This document shows positions 19,545 to 32,199 of a stretch of 58,342 nucleotides of DNA, in pieces (position 1 is the stretch's first letter; each line of letters begins with the position of its first letter). The notes beneath the pieces were generated by a model. It was not told where the DNA came from, ran no database searches, and saw only the letters and a list, made by a program, of their open reading frames with translations. The DNA comes from Bacillus sp. JCM 19058 (GTDB lineage: Bacteria; Bacillota; Bacilli; Bacillales_H; Bacillaceae_D): positions 1 through 58,342 of the forward strand of contig BAXO01000025.1 of assembly GCA_001310555.1 (NCBI GenBank), in the 5' to 3' direction. Both the position numbers and the translations under genes were made by a program.

Positions 19545-20050
19545 ATGACAATCCCTCGGCAAACAGCGAATGCACTCCGCTTTGAAACACCTACTGCGAA
19601 AGATGGGGCTGCTATGTGGGAGCTCGTATCGCGTTCCACACTAGATCAAAATTCTGCCTATAAGTATATCATGATGGGTCATTATTTTGCAGAAACCTGT
19701 GTGCTGGCGAAAGCAGATAATAAGCTAGCCGGATTTGCCACCGCTTTTATCCCCCCTGGACAGGAGGATGTTGTTTTCATCTGGCAAATCGGTGTGGATT
19801 CTTCCCAGCGTGGCAAAGGACTTGCTACAAAAATGATAAACGAGCTTATTCAACGAGAGGTTTGTAAGAATGTCCGTTACGTCGAAGCAACCATCACCCT
19901 TCAAACAAAGCATCTCAATCATTGTTCCGCCGCTTGGCGCGAGAGCATCAGACCAATTGTGAAGTGATGTCCTGCTTTGATAAGTCATTTTTTCCGGGTG
20001 ATAGCCACGAGGAGGAAAAGTTATTTCGCGTCGGGCCTTTACAGAAGTAA
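19545..20050 (+). CDS. ectA: L-2,4-diaminobutyrate acetyltransferase (frameshifted)
   Basis: After repair about 168 residues, a GNAT acetyltransferase transferring acetyl from acetyl-CoA to diaminobutyrate, the second step of ectoine synthesis. FETPTAKDGAAMWELV, the acetyl-CoA loop IGVDSSQRGKGLATKMI, and after a missing C near 19899 the end ATITPSNKASQSLFRRLARE...CFDKSFFPGDSHEEEKLFRVG, all typical of EctA. The start is uncertain: GGAGG is best placed for ATT at 19530 (ISNQTMTIPRQ), while the first ATG is 19545. First gene of ectABC. Confidence 0.88.
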
Positions 20051-20149
20051 ACGATCCCTCATTATACATGGAGGAGGCCTTCGCGTTCAGTCATATGTAT
20101 AAGCACCAAAATACCCATACCAAGTAAGTGTATTTAGGAGGAGATGTAA

Positions 20150-21439
<1,290 letters not shown>

Positions 21440-21622
21440 AAATCATAAGTGAAAATTCCGTTAGTGGGGTACGGATACGCTCCATCCCCACTGACGTAGT
21501 TAACCGAACGGAGATGATTGGCACAGCTTCAACTTCACTTTAAGATGGGGTTTGTCCGCTCATTAATTCGTGATAAACAATCAATTCATGCATAGAAATA
21601 TAAAAATGTGGAGGTATTCATC

Positions 21623-22022
21623 ATGAAAGTAGTTGCACTTAAAGACGTCATAGGAACAGAAAATGAAGTAAAGGCAGAAAACTGGACGAGTCGGCGCCTG
21701 CTATTTAAAAAAGACGGGATGGGCTATTCTGTGAATGATACGATTATAAAAGCGGGAACAGAAACTCATATTTGGTACCAAAACCATCTTGAAGCCGTGT
21801 ATTGCATTGAAGGTGAAGGTGAGGTTGTTACACTGAAGGATAATAAAGTGTGGCCGATTAAAAAAAGATATGATTTATGCATTGGATCAAAACGACGAAC
21901 ATTTGCTTCGTGCCTATCCCGGATCGGACATGAGAATGATTTGTGTCTTCAATCCGCCTTTAACCGGCAGGGAGATCCACGATGAAAATGGCGTTTATCC
22001 TGTCGACGACAGTGAGGAATAA
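21623..22022 (+). CDS. ectC: L-ectoine synthase (frameshifted)
   Basis: After repair about 132 residues, a cupin that cyclises N-gamma-acetyl-diaminobutyrate to ectoine. [35 protein letters not shown], the metal-site region [20 protein letters not shown], and after removing one A from a seven-A run [16 protein letters not shown] and [20 protein letters not shown] are EctC signatures. GGAGG precedes the start. Last gene of ectABC; no ectoine hydroxylase (ectD) is seen. Confidence 0.9.
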
Positions 22023-22067
22023 GGATGAAACGAGGGGGAAGCTTTTTTTTTCAACGAAAGAGCTTCC

Positions 22068-22392
22068 TCAATGAATATAGACTTGTTTAAAATCCAGCTC
22101 GCCTTTACTAATCCCGATCTGATGAAGGAATTCGTAAACTTCGTCAAAGCTGTCCATCGGATATGGGGTTTTGCATATCGTTGTCGTTTGTGCAAGAGTA
22201 TGCAAAATTGCTCGTTTAACCAGGCTCCTGATTTAATTGCTTAATATAACCGATCGCCTCCTCATCTTTCTCAAAAGTGACGAGCCCATCGCTCTCGTTA
22301 AAATAGACGATGAGAGGTACACGAGTGCTTGGTGGATAACATGCGCTTTGTACAGATTCATATGCTTTCGGGCTCAGATAGTAATAGAGCAT
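22068..22392 (-). CDS. Hypothetical small soluble protein (frameshifted)
   Basis: After removing one G near 22221 the frame reads from MLYYYLSPKAYESVQS through LIVYFNESDGLVTFEKDEEA to a C-terminus ending DFKQVYIH, about 108 residues. The two halves are in different frames, but each looks coding and they join cleanly. An AAAGGAGG lies further upstream and could instead serve a start near 22413. Not recognised. Convergent with ectC. Confidence 0.45.
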
Positions 22393-22625
22393 AGGAGCCT
22401 CTGAACCCGACACCTCCTTTAGGCAATTTGAAATAATGAAGCTTTGTCCTTTTCTCTATCTTACGAGAAAACCAAAAAGTTTCAAGTACTTTCTGACGTT
22501 TTCTAGACCTTTAGACTTTCACTTTTTTTTGATTATGGAAAAAATGTAGGTATTTGGTTTTGATTTTCTAAAGTAATAGTTTAGCCACCAAAAATTTAAT
22601 CGGTTACATTCTGAGGAGGAATACA

Positions 22626-23456
22626 ATGAAAACTTTTGTAAAGCTAACGCTCTTATCTTTATTTTTACTTGCTGCATCAGCTTGTGGAACAGATGAACAG
22701 ACTGCGGGGACGGATGCTGAAACAGACGACTCTGCTGAGGCTGGAGAAGCAGCAAATGAGGCGTCATCAGACGAAGAAACCTACACTGTCGCGACCGATA
22801 ACGGCTTCGTTCCATTTGAATTCGTTGATGAAGAAACAGGGGATCTCGTCGGTTTTGATATTGATTTAATTACAGCAATTTCTGACGAAGCAGGCTTTGC
22901 AATCGAATTCGAAACGATGGACTTTGACGCGATTGTTGCCGGTGTGTCTTCCGGTCGGTATGATATCGGTATTGCCGGAATGACGATTACGGAGGAGCGC
23001 AAAGAAAACATCGACTTCTCCCAGCCATATTATACTTCCGGCTTGACCGTTGCTGTTCACGTCGATAATGACGAAATAACGTCGATCGACGATCTAGACG
23101 GAAAGAACGTGACGACCCGTACCGGTTCAACAAGCGAGCGATACCTTGAGCAAAATACGGATGCAGTCATTGAAGCCTTTCCACAAATTACCGAGGCGTA
23201 CCAGAACGTCATTACCGGGCGAGCAGACGCGACCGTATATGACATTCCAAACGTTCAATATTACGCTTCAACTGAAGGAGGAGAGCAGCTGAAAGTCGTT
23301 GGCGATCCGTTAACAGGTGAGGATTATGGAATCGCTTTTTCAAAAGGCTCGGAAATTCGCAACGTAGCAGACGAAGCGTTGACGACTTTGATGGAAAATG
23401 GGACATTTGGCGACATTTATGAGAAATGGTTCGGAGAACGGCCAGACGGAATGTGA
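22626..23456 (+). CDS. Amino-acid ABC transporter substrate-binding lipoprotein
   Basis: A 276-residue lipoprotein. Signal peptide with lipobox LAASAC (Cys 20), a very acidic linker rich in Asp, Glu, Ala, then a family-3 solute-binding domain: VATDNGFVPFEFVDEETGD, GFDIDLITAISDEAG, AGMTITEERKENIDFSQPYY, and RTGSTSERYL. Similar to GlnH/ArtP-type glutamine or polar-amino-acid binders. GAGGAGG precedes the start. First gene of a three-gene importer. The extreme acidity suits an extracytoplasmic protein of a haloalkaliphile. The frame is intact. Confidence 0.9.
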   Translation: MKTFVKLTLLSLFLLAASACGTDEQTAGTDAETDDSAEAGEAANEASSDEETYTVATDNGFVPFEFVDEETGDLVGFDIDLITAISDEAGFAIEFETMDFDAIVAGVSSGRYDIGIAGMTITEERKENIDFSQPYYTSGLTVAVHVDNDEITSIDDLDGKNVTTRTGSTSERYLEQNTDAVIEAFPQITEAYQNVITGRADATVYDIPNVQYYASTEGGEQLKVVGDPLTGEDYGIAFSKGSEIRNVADEALTTLMENGTFGDIYEKWFGERPDGM

Positions 23457-23528
23457 GTCTAGGAGCGTGACAATGAGCTTGTCACGCTTTTTATGTCATT
23501 AAATGTTGAAAAGTGGAAGGAGTAAACG

Positions 23529-24196
23529 ATGTTTTTTTTCATTTATTAACCAGCATTATCTAGCAGTCCTTCCATACTTACTGGACGGACTCCGCTATAC
23601 GTTATTAATAACAATCGTCGGTATAGCGTTTGGGTTTGCGCTCGGTGCATTAGCCGGAATCGCCCGCTTGCCGAAGTCGAATAAAATTCTTTACGCAATC
23701 GCCACAGTTTATGTTGAGGTCATGCGCGGGACACCGATGCTCGCACAAATCTTTCTCATTTTTTTACGGTTTTTCTGACCTATTCAGCTATAATATCGAT
23801 AAAGTCGCGGCAGCCATTATCGCGATTGCACTCAATTCGGGCGCATACATTGCCGAAATCGTCAGGGGCTCGGTCGAATCGATTGAGAAAGGACAAGGCG
23901 AAGCGGGGCGTTCTCTTGGCCTGACAGCCCGCCAAACGATGCGCTATATTATTTGGCCGCAAGCGATTCGTAGAATGATTCCCCCTTTAGGGAACCAATT
24001 TATTATTAGTCTGAAGGATACGTCTTTATTTTCAGTCATCGCCGTAGCGGATATCGTTTATATGGGCAGACAGTATATTAGCTCATCGTTTACTTATTTT
24101 GAGCCGTATTTAATGATTTGTATTCTTTACTTATGTATCACGATTCCTGCCAGTCTAATTTTGCGCAGAATTGAGCGAAGGATGGATAAAGCATGA
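23529..24196 (+). CDS. Amino-acid ABC transporter permease (two frameshifts)
   Basis: After repair about 222 residues. HisM/GlnP-type permease with LPYLLDGLRYTLLITIVG, VEVMRGTPMLAQIFLIFYG, and the EAA loop GEAGRSLGLTARQTMRYIIWPQA. Five or so membrane helices. One extra T lies in the eight-T run right after the ATG (23529) and one in a seven-T run near 23765. AAGGAG upstream. The stop overlaps the ATG of the ATPase gene (ATGA), so translation is coupled. Confidence 0.9.
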
Positions 24197-24915
24197 TTCA
24201 AGTGAATAATCTTAAAAAAAAGTTTGGAACTACAGAAGTATTAAAAGGAATAACAACTGAAATCGATGAACGAGAAGTCGTTTGCGTCATCGGCCTTCTG
24301 GTTCGGGCAAAAGCACCTTCCTGCGCTGCCTTAATATGCTCGAAGAAATTACAGCCGGTGAAGTTATCGTCGACGGCAGCAACTTAACCGATCCGAAAAC
24401 GAACATTAATGATGTCCGTTCGCGTGTTGGCATGGTATTTCAGCATTTTAACCTCTTTCCCCACCTTACTGTACAACAAAACCTTTGCCTCGCACCGCTG
24501 AAGGTTAAAGGAATCAATCAGGAGGAAGCCGAGCAAACAGCATCTTCATTGCTTGAAAAAGTCGGACTGGCCGATAAAGCAAAGGATTACCCTGACAGCC
24601 TTTCCGGAGGGCAAAAGCAGCGAGTCGCAATCGCCCGGGCACTGGCAATGAACCCTAAGGTCATGCTCTTTGACGAACCGACCTCAGCTCTTGATCCGGA
24701 GCTCGTTGGCGAAGTTCTCGAGGTGATGAAGGATCTAGCGAAGGAAGGCATGACGATGGTCGTCGTCACCCACGAAATGGGCTTTGCCAAAGAGGTCAGC
24801 GACCGCGTGTTCTTTATTGACGAGGGGATTTTTATGGAGGAAGGACCACCGGAGCAATTTTTTTGATCAGCCAAAAAACCCGAGGTTGCAAGCATTTTTA
24901 AGTAAAGTGTTATAA
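24193..24915 (+). CDS. Amino-acid ABC transporter ATP-binding protein (two frameshifts)
   Basis: After repair about 240 residues. GlnQ-type ATPase: Walker [10 protein letters not shown] (restored by a missing C near 24293), Q-loop [13 protein letters not shown], signature [17 protein letters not shown], Walker [15 protein letters not shown], and H-loop VVVTHEM. The C-terminus is restored by removing one T from a seven-T run at 24858 to give [20 protein letters not shown]. Powers uptake by the two upstream genes. Confidence 0.92.
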
Positions 24916-24920
24916 AGTAT

Positions 24921-24965
24921 CTATCATCATTGGAAGCATCGTCTCCAATGATGATAGATTTTTAA
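24921..24965 (+). terminator. Terminator of the amino-acid importer operon
   Basis: CTATCATCATTGGA pairs with TCCAATGATGATAG (14 bp), followed by ATTTTT. Confidence 0.93.
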
Positions 24966-25022
24966 CTCTCTGTCCACCTTAATGAGTGGACAGTAACCGC
25001 TCGTGCTACCTTAACTTAAGTC

Positions 25023-26608
25023 TTAATTAATTGTGACATCCTGTAATTGGTAAACGCCGGATGCGTCCGACCAGAAGCCGCTCACTTCATCACGATACCC
25101 CATAATGTGAGACGGATGATACAAAAATGCCATCGGCACTTGCTCATTCAAATAATTGGTCGCTTCTACATACTTGGCCAAACGCTCGGTTTCATCCTGC
25201 TCGATCCGCGCTTCGTATAGCATTTGGTCAAATGTTTCGTCCTGCATAAAGGCACGGTTTCCTGTTCCTACATTGTCTGAATGGAATAGCATGTGCATCG
25301 GATAATCGGCGTCTCCAGTTCCAAGTGAAAGGCCTAAAATAAACATGTCATGCTCCCCAGCTGACGTACTATCCAAGTACGCCCCCCACTCTACTTCCTT
25401 AATTTCCACTTCTATTCCAATTTCGGCTAATTTAGCCTGTGTATGTATCGCAATATCTACTCGTTCGCGAGTGTCATTCGTCCATATCGTTGTTTGAAAG
25501 CCATCCTCATAGCCCGCTTCCGCCAATAAAGCCTTTGCTTTTTCAGGATCGCGTTCTAATCCACTTACTTCGTTACTGAACCCAAAGTTTGTTTCGTTAA
25601 TTGGTCCGACGGCCGTCTCACCGGTTCCCTCCAATATTCCGTCAATCATTTCTTCTCGATCAAGAACCATCGCAACAGCTTTACGGACTCTTTCATCATC
25701 AAACGGTTCCTTCTCCATATTAAACCCGAGATAAGTAATACTGGCTGCATTACGTATATAAGCATTGACCCCATCTGTTTCTTCTACACGCGCTAGATCG
25801 CTCGGGGTCACCGGATCAATAATATGCGCGTCCCCAATTTCTAGCTCAGCAATACGTGTTAAATCTTCCGGTACAACCTTAATCGTTACCGAATCGACTT
25901 TTGCGTTGTCTCCCCAGTAACCCTCATAATTGGTTAGGACGACTTGGCTGCCAGGATCCCATCTCTCAAATTCAAAGAATCCAGTTCCGATCGGATTTTC
26001 ACTAATATAGGCTCCGTGTTCTTTGCCGTCTTCAACTGCCGCATAATCGTTTTCTATCGCCTCTTTACTAATTATATTTGAGGCATAATGGGCGAGATGG
26101 GCCGGAAGTGGTGCAAAGGCTCCTCTGTTACAAATTGAACGGTATGCTCATCGACAACGATAACCTCTTCAACAATTTCGAACAGGATTGCCCGCGGTGA
26201 AGCAACATCCTCATCCAAGATTCGTTCGATGTTCGCTTTTACGACTTCCGCATTAAATTCAGTGCCGTCATGAAAATAAACGTCCTCTTGAAGAGTGAAT
26301 TCCCATACATTGTCCTCTAGGGCCTCCCACTTTGTGGCAAGAAGAGGTTCTAACTCCATGTCTGAATTGTATTTGACCAAGGTCTCATAAATATTTGACT
26401 GAATATTACCTGAAGGAACATCACTTGAAATATGAGGATCTAGTGAGGTTGCATCAGAAACGACAGCAACTACTAGATCTCCGCCTGCATCTCCTGTTGT
26501 ATTTCCAACCGTTTCATTTTCGCCATTGCTTTCTGAACTTGGCTCACTAGCGCAAGCAGCGAGTGCTAGTAGTGAGGCTAAAGATAAAGAATTAATTGTT
26601 TTTGACAT
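25023..26608 (-). CDS. Peptide/nickel-type ABC transporter substrate-binding lipoprotein (frameshifted)
   Basis: After repair about 528 residues. Lipoprotein signal ending LALAACAS, then a family-5 solute-binding domain (OppA/DppA): SLDPHISSDVPSGNIQSNIYE, FTLQEDVYFHDGTEFNAE, and VRKAVAMVLDREEMIDGIL. One base is missing near 26092, where EEPL...HLAHYASNIISKEA is rejoined. GGGAG precedes the start. No permease or ATPase genes sit beside it, so it must work with a transporter encoded elsewhere or be a remnant of an operon. The mature protein is very acidic. Confidence 0.85.
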
Positions 26609-26916
26609 CTCATTCTCCCTTATTTTTTTGAATTATCAGGCATTTTTTAGATGAAAAATATGAGCGCTTACATATGTAAAGACGATCCTCCTTTTTTAAA
26701 ATATTTTCACGAAATAGAATAATAGATTAAGAAAACCTATTATTCCTTTAGGAAGTCGTTCTAAAATTACTATATTCTAATAAGTTTGTAAAGACTAATA
26801 ATAGACACGTTTCGACAACACGACATTTGTACTATAGGGTCATGTCAGACTTTTATAGTTTTTCATGAGTCCAATTGAATAATGCTTGCAAAAGAAGGCA
26901 ATACCAGATCTGATCG
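26609..26916. other. Intergenic region upstream of the binding-protein gene
   Basis: AT-rich, about 300 bases. A 12-bp palindrome TTACATATGTAA near 26668 could be an operator. No gene or clear terminator is seen. Confidence 0.4.
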
Positions 26917-27846
26917 TTATTTCTTTAATTCACTAACTATTGCTTCGAAGGCTTCTGTCCGCATCTTCTGACTTTCATTCAATAATTGATGACCACCTTT
27001 TTCAAAAAAAGCGCACTCGCGCATGAATAAAGATTCTGCTTACATACTTGATGTTATGTTTCCAGTCTACCGTTCGATCCTTTTTTTCCTTGTATGATCA
27101 GGATATCTTTTGGAGAAGCAATCTCTTCATCCTTTTGCTTGTTCCATTTCCAGAGTGCCTCAAGCCAACGAAGCGGTATTTGAGGGTGCTGCAAGGGATC
27201 GCTTCTTGTAAATGAAAGATACTGCTTATTCGACGAATTGGCACGGAATTTCCTCTTCACATTAGTTAAAAATGGTCGAGCGAACGTAATACCAACTCGA
27301 AAGTCGCCATAAATATGTACGAACTAACGGTGCAACCAAAACAACACGTGAAATAGCATGGGAGTACTTTAAGATAAATTGCATGGCAATTGCTGCACCC
27401 GTGCTATGGGCCACAGTATGAATCGGTATATCGCATTTCGCACGAATTAATCGATAAACCGATTCAAACACCTCATCGTATGTCGAAAAGTCATCCACCT
27501 CGGCACGTCTCCCGCTCGACAGCCCATGTCCAACCATATCGTAGCTGACGACATGGTATTTGCTATCTTGCAAATAATTGATAAGCTCGTGCATAGACCC
27601 GGTATGATCAAAATAGCCGTGCGCAACCAAAACGATTGCTTCCGGCTTACGCGGCGAAAAGGACTGCACAAAAATTCGCTCGTTGCCTTGATTAATGAAG
27701 CCGTATCGGTATTCGCACGCGTCAACCTGTAAACGGTAATAATCAAGATATTTTTGGATAGCTTCCGTCCGCTCACTCCGTGACCAAGAAAAATCGAAGT
27801 TTTGTTTCGTAATCATACGCAGCGTGTCTGTTAACGATTGTTTCAT
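26917..27846 (-). CDS. Alpha/beta hydrolase, lysophospholipase/monoacylglycerol-lipase type (three frameshifts)
   Basis: After repair about 309 residues. VLVAHGYFDHTGSMHELINYL, YDMVGHGLSSGRRAEVDDF, and the nucleophile elbow HSTGAAIA, where the usual GHSxG is AHSTG. The C-terminal catalytic His lies in FEKGGHQLLNE and the Asp in IQGKKDRTVDW. Errors: one extra base near 27298, a seven-A run near 27092 and a seven-T run near 27008. Probably hydrolyses ester lipids in the cytoplasm; the exact substrate is unknown. Confidence 0.82.
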
Positions 27847-28028
27847 GTTTTCCCCCCGAAAGCTTAGTTATTCTGTACTATACCCTGAAATGATAAACAT
27901 CACACTAGACTCATATCCCAGGGCGAGCTTCTTTTTGACAGCTTCTTTCATCGGCGAAAGCTTTACGGTATCTTTTATGGGCACTTATTTCAGTAAGCCA
28001 CTCCGATCGCGGGGTCTAACCGACAATA

Positions 28029-29008
28029 TCAATGCAATTTTATACGATAAGAGCTCATTTGCTTCGGATTTCCCTTCACATGAAATACACCTTCGGAAAT
28101 TAGATGCCAAATCCTAAACTCCAAAAACGGATCGCCTACCGAGTGCTCAAGCTGTTCCATCACTTCGGCAATTAGCGCTCCTGCCCTGATAAAATCGCCT
28201 TCGCTCCGGCGAAGCCTTTTAGCTGCATCAACGATCGCTAAATCGACATAATCCTCAGGTACACTTTTTATTTCTTCGCTTTCCCATATCCGTAACACTT
28301 GTTTTGTCTCAGCCAAGCTCAGCCACTCTTCATGGAATCGAGACTTTTCTTCGTCAGACAACGGGTGAGTCGGCTTTCTATTATCGTATATTCGCTTTAG
28401 TTGCTCAGGAGAAAATTCACCCGTATACCGAAAACTATGCTCAGACAACTGCTGAAACGCTTTCGTTGTATTTATGAAGAAAATGTCATTCGTTTTTTTC
28501 CGTAATAAATACAGAATGTAACGCATCCCTGTTTGCTCAGAGGCGTTTTCGCCAGCCCAAATCACTAATGGTTTATTTTCTGGAATCGCGTCAAGTTCCT
28601 TAAGCACCGAGCTTCGCCTTTTGTGCTGCTCCATTAACCAAAACGTAGAGAGCGTTAAGTGCTCTTCCTCCCATTCATTGCGGCGAGTACGGCCGATATC
28701 GCGATGGAGCTGCCATATCGGCCCTTGAGCAAAGAAATCTGGTATACCTAAAACCTTGTTTTCGCGCTCTAAACCGACCTTTAAGCAACTCGCGGTAGAT
28801 TGCCCAATCACGAGATGAAGCGTTTCATACTCAACATTTATTTGAGAAGCCTCATACAAACCTCTGCGCAATCGAGACAGCAATTCCCCCAAGTGCTCTT
28901 CTTTTCCGGACGTCTTCTCCAGTCGCTCCAACTCGATTATAGTTTGCGCGAGCATGACCTTTGCATCTTCCCTGTTAATTGGGTGATGACCTCTTTAAAT
29001 TTGTCCAC
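28029..29008 (-). CDS. DUF1835 / DUF3658 domain protein (frameshifted)
   Basis: After repair about 326 residues. GTG start at 29008 with GGAGGAG upstream (MDKFKEVITQLTGK), a missing A near 28962, then LHLVIGQSTASCLKVGLE (DUF1835 start) and FAQGPIWQLH. The C-terminal part with RIYDNRKPTHPLSDEEKSRF and DFIRAGALIAEVMEQL matches DUF3658. These two domains are regularly fused in Bacillaceae; function unknown. Confidence 0.7.
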
Positions 29009-29105
29009 AACGATCTCTCCTCCAACTAGCAAGTATTTTTTCACGAAGCTGACTGAAATGCTTTCATTTCATGCTCGACTTAGCGAAATCTGATGGAATG
29101 GTGGC

Positions 29106-30506
29106 CTATAGCTTCAACGTTAGCTCTGTCACACTTTCCACCTGGGCGGTCCAAGGGAACATGTCGACCGGCTGAACGCTTTTCACTTGAAATCCTTGTC
29201 TGCTGAGCTGTTCGACGTCCTTCGCTAAGGTCGATGGATTACAGGAAATATAGACGATGCGCTTCGGCTTGATTTGGATCATCGTCTTCAGCAGCTTTGA
29301 ATCGCAGCCAGAACGGGGCGGATCGACTATAATCACATCGGGCTTCCACCCTTGCTTGAGCCATTTTGGCAGCCATTGCTCAGCTGGACCAACCTCGTAA
29401 TGGAGATGAGTAAAGCCGTGTTTAACGGCATTCTTCTTTGCATCGGAGATCGCTTCGCCAATGACGTCCATGCCCCGAATTTCTGCTGCATGCTCTGCCA
29501 GCCATAACCCGATCGTCCCAACACCGCAATACGCATCGACGACCTTTTCTTTTCCCGTCAAGCGCGCAGCCTTCAGCTTCGTTATACAACTGGACGGTTT
29601 GCTGTGGGTTCAGCTGAAAGAAGGCACAGGCAGATAACTGAAACGATTTGTCTCCCAACGTTTCTTCAATGATCTCCTCGCCGTCTAGATGAACCGTCTT
29701 CTCGCCAAAGATGAGTGACGTCTTTTTCCCATTCACGTTTTGTAAAAATGAGGTTACCTTTGGCAGTCTCTTTCTTACTTCTTCGACAAGTAGTTTTTGC
29801 TTAGGTAGCTCAGGCTTTGCCGTTACGAGCACGAGCTGAATTTGGCCGCTAGTAAAGCCGACCCGTGTCACAATTGTACGGACTAGACCTTTATGCTTTT
29901 TTTTCGTCGTATATTGACACATTCAAATCGGTGAGTATTTGTTTAACTACTTGAGTTACATGATTGGTCGCTTGATGCTGAACGATGCATTCCGATAAGT
30001 CGATCAGCTTGTGGGAATTCATCGCATACAAGCCTGCGATCACCTTGCCCTCTTTTTTTTGGCTACTTGCAGCTGGCTTTTATTACGGTAATACCACGGC
30101 TCCTCCATGCCAATCGTCTGACGGATATTCAGCTTCGCTACTTGCAATGATGTATGCCGCTCAAATGATTGCTTAATTACGTCCCTTTTTTTCGTTTAAT
30201 GTCGCTTCATAATTCATATGCTGCAGCTGACAGCCCCCGCACTGAGCATAAATCGGACAAGGCGGCTCGATCCTTTGCGCAGATGGGCGGCGTATTTTCA
30301 CGATTTTTGCCTCCGAGAAACGAGTCCCTGCCTTCGTCACTTCAGCAACGATTTCCTCCGTTGGCAAGGCTCCGGGTACAAAGACAACCTGCCTTTTAAA
30401 AAAAACCGACGCCTTCCCCATTGATTCCGAGCCTCTTAATCGTTAGCGGAAATTGCTGCCCTACTTTCAGCACTGTCTGTCCTGCCTTGTTTTGCTGATT
30501 TCTCAC
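29106..30506 (-). CDS. rlmCD: 23S rRNA (uracil-5-)-methyltransferase, RumA/RlmCD type (five frameshifts)
   Basis: After repair about 464 residues. N-terminal TRAM domain ([16 protein letters not shown]...[11 protein letters not shown]), [4Fe-4S] motif [18 protein letters not shown]-binding [24 protein letters not shown], and catalytic Cys in [12 protein letters not shown]. Methylates U747/U1939-type positions of 23S rRNA; in B. subtilis one enzyme does both. Extra bases lie in an eight-T run (30393), a seven-A run (30186), eight-A runs (30053, two extra; 29900), and near 29590; the sum is six. GTG start at 30506 with GGAG. Confidence 0.9.
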
Positions 30507-30676
30507 ACTTACCAACTCCGGTCATAGTTATCCGCCTTATTATAGCATGTCCTGTGGACTTCCTAAACTTAACAAGACGATTCACCTTAATTCTCTGTTA
30601 GAATAGAGTCGAAAATGCCAAGTGGGGATAGTAGCCACCACTGAGTTAAAGCAGCTTTTATGAAGGAGAGATGAAC

Positions 30677-31039
30677 TTGTCAATACCTACAGATATTGCA
30701 TCCTTGCAAATTATGGCTCATGTTTATAAGCGGAAAGGGCTTCAATCCATTTTCAACAAGACTGTTGAAAACCTAGTCTCAGCTGTCCCATATATCGATT
30801 GGGCCGGTATTTACTTATATGAAAATTTGGATTATCGCCTAGTTGCAGCCTCCTGCTTCAACGACGATTTAAAATGGGAGGCGAATGGAGAATTAAAATT
30901 CCCGATACCTGATTCAGATGAAAATGAAATCGGAATTATGATCGTTAGAAGTCGCCAGGCCATTGCATTTGACATCACAGATATTAGCACTCTTGAAACG
31001 ATTGCTGCGGCCATCGGCCAGGAAACCGCTGCTAATTAA
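30677..31039 (+). CDS. GAF domain protein (about 120 aa)
   Basis: A single GAF domain: KGLQSIFNKTVENLVSAVPYIDWAGIYLYE, a strand-rich middle and IGIMIVRSRQAIAFDITDISTLETIAAAIG. It lacks the cysteines of free-methionine-sulfoxide reductase GAFs. The TTG at 30677 has GGAGAG at proper spacing; ATG 30671 is too close to it. A small-molecule-binding sensor or structural role is inferred only. The frame is intact. Confidence 0.75.
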   Translation: MSIPTDIASLQIMAHVYKRKGLQSIFNKTVENLVSAVPYIDWAGIYLYENLDYRLVAASCFNDDLKWEANGELKFPIPDSDENEIGIMIVRSRQAIAFDITDISTLETIAAAIGQETAAN

Positions 31040-31311
31040 CAGGACCTCTCCAAAAATGCTCGTCAGGATGTCCTAGAAAAAAACGACCTTTTTATCACGT
31101 ATATGAATGCAACCGCACGGGATTCCTCGGCAAAAAGAAAAGCTGTCACCCTTTTCATCGAGTGATAGCTTAGTGTTGGAATCGTGTTAAGGCGCGCCGA
31201 TACTCCAATTGACAAAAAAACTCAAGCAGTATCGGTGCGTCAACGCGTTCGATTTTTCTAAGTAGAAAGCCAAGAGTACACACAGAGGCTTGAGCAAGAG
31301 GATATTTATTG
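31040..31311. other. Intergenic, with a minus-strand hairpin
   Basis: No gene is recognised. A hairpin of AGCTATCAC with GTGACAGCT (31139-31169), followed on the minus strand by TTTTCTTTTT, could terminate transcription of the ATPase gene to the right. Confidence 0.45.
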
Positions 31312-32117
31312 CTAAAGATACCGTAAATACAGCTCAGGATTTTCAAGAAACGCTTTTGTAAATTGAACATGTTCGAGTTCTTCGTACTTTACCCTTTCAA
31401 GCTGAGTGCCATCCAAATGGTAAATAACCGCTCCGGTGAAAGCGAGTAATACGGGCGAATGTGTAGCAATGATGAACTGAGACCCGGCAGCGACCGCATC
31501 CTTTACCATCGCCATGAATGCCAATTGTCTCATTGGAGAGAGCGCGGCTTCCGGCTCATCCATTAGATAAAGGCCGTTCGGAACAATTCTAGATGAAAAA
31601 AACTTGCAGGAAGCTTTCTCCGTGCGAATTGGCATCCAAATCCTCGCCGTACCTGGATTCCATTTCAGCAAGAGATTTTTGATAAGGAGATTTCGCCAAG
31701 CTTTTGGCTAATTCTGATCGGTGCTGATAGGTTCGCTCAACTTCAGCGATATTTTGCAGCATCTCTACCCGCAATTTGGCCTGCTCTTTCACAAAGTTGA
31801 AAAAATCCTCAGCTCGCAAGAAAAAGCCCCGCTGCTTTTTCAGCTTCCAGCGAAGCTCTAAGTAACGGGCAAGCTTTCGCGCCGGCAGGAGAGTTTCATC
31901 TGTCGCCGCTGGGCCCGCACCGATTGTAACAGAATTGGCTGCAACCGCCAGTGCTTCGAGCAGCGTCGATTTTCCGCTTCCGTTCTCGCCGACAAAAAAA
32001 AGTAACCGCACCCGAACAATCGATCGATGATAATCCTTCAATCAGAGGTAGTCGAAACGGATATTGAGTCCGGAGACTTTCTTCAACTTGTTTGAAATAA
32101 ACAGATTGTAACAGCAT
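31312..32117 (-). CDS. AAA-family ATPase, SMC-like small ATPase (two frameshifts)
   Basis: After repair about 268 residues. Walker A VGENGSGKSTLLEALA near residue 45, a helical insertion (WKLKKQRGFFLRAEDFFNFVKEQAKLR), then the ABC-like Walker B LYLMDEPEAALSP and IIATHSPVLLAF (H-loop). This is the AAA_21/AAA_15 arrangement, related to RecF/SMC heads. Repairs: an eight-T run (31989) and a seven-A run (31595). GGAAGGAG precedes the start. Function unknown; such ATPases occur alone or in defence pairs, but no partner is seen here. Confidence 0.78.
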
Positions 32118-32199
32118 GACTTACTCCTTCCCGCGACGCCTTGTTTTATTGTCATTTTATCAGCTTCAACAATAAAGCGCCAAGGAAGAGCAGCACATG

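Noticed and set aside
31312..32117. Anti-phage defence ATPase of the OLD/Gabija type
   Set aside because: No TOPRIM domain and no helicase or nuclease partner gene beside it; the protein is a small lone SMC-like ATPase.
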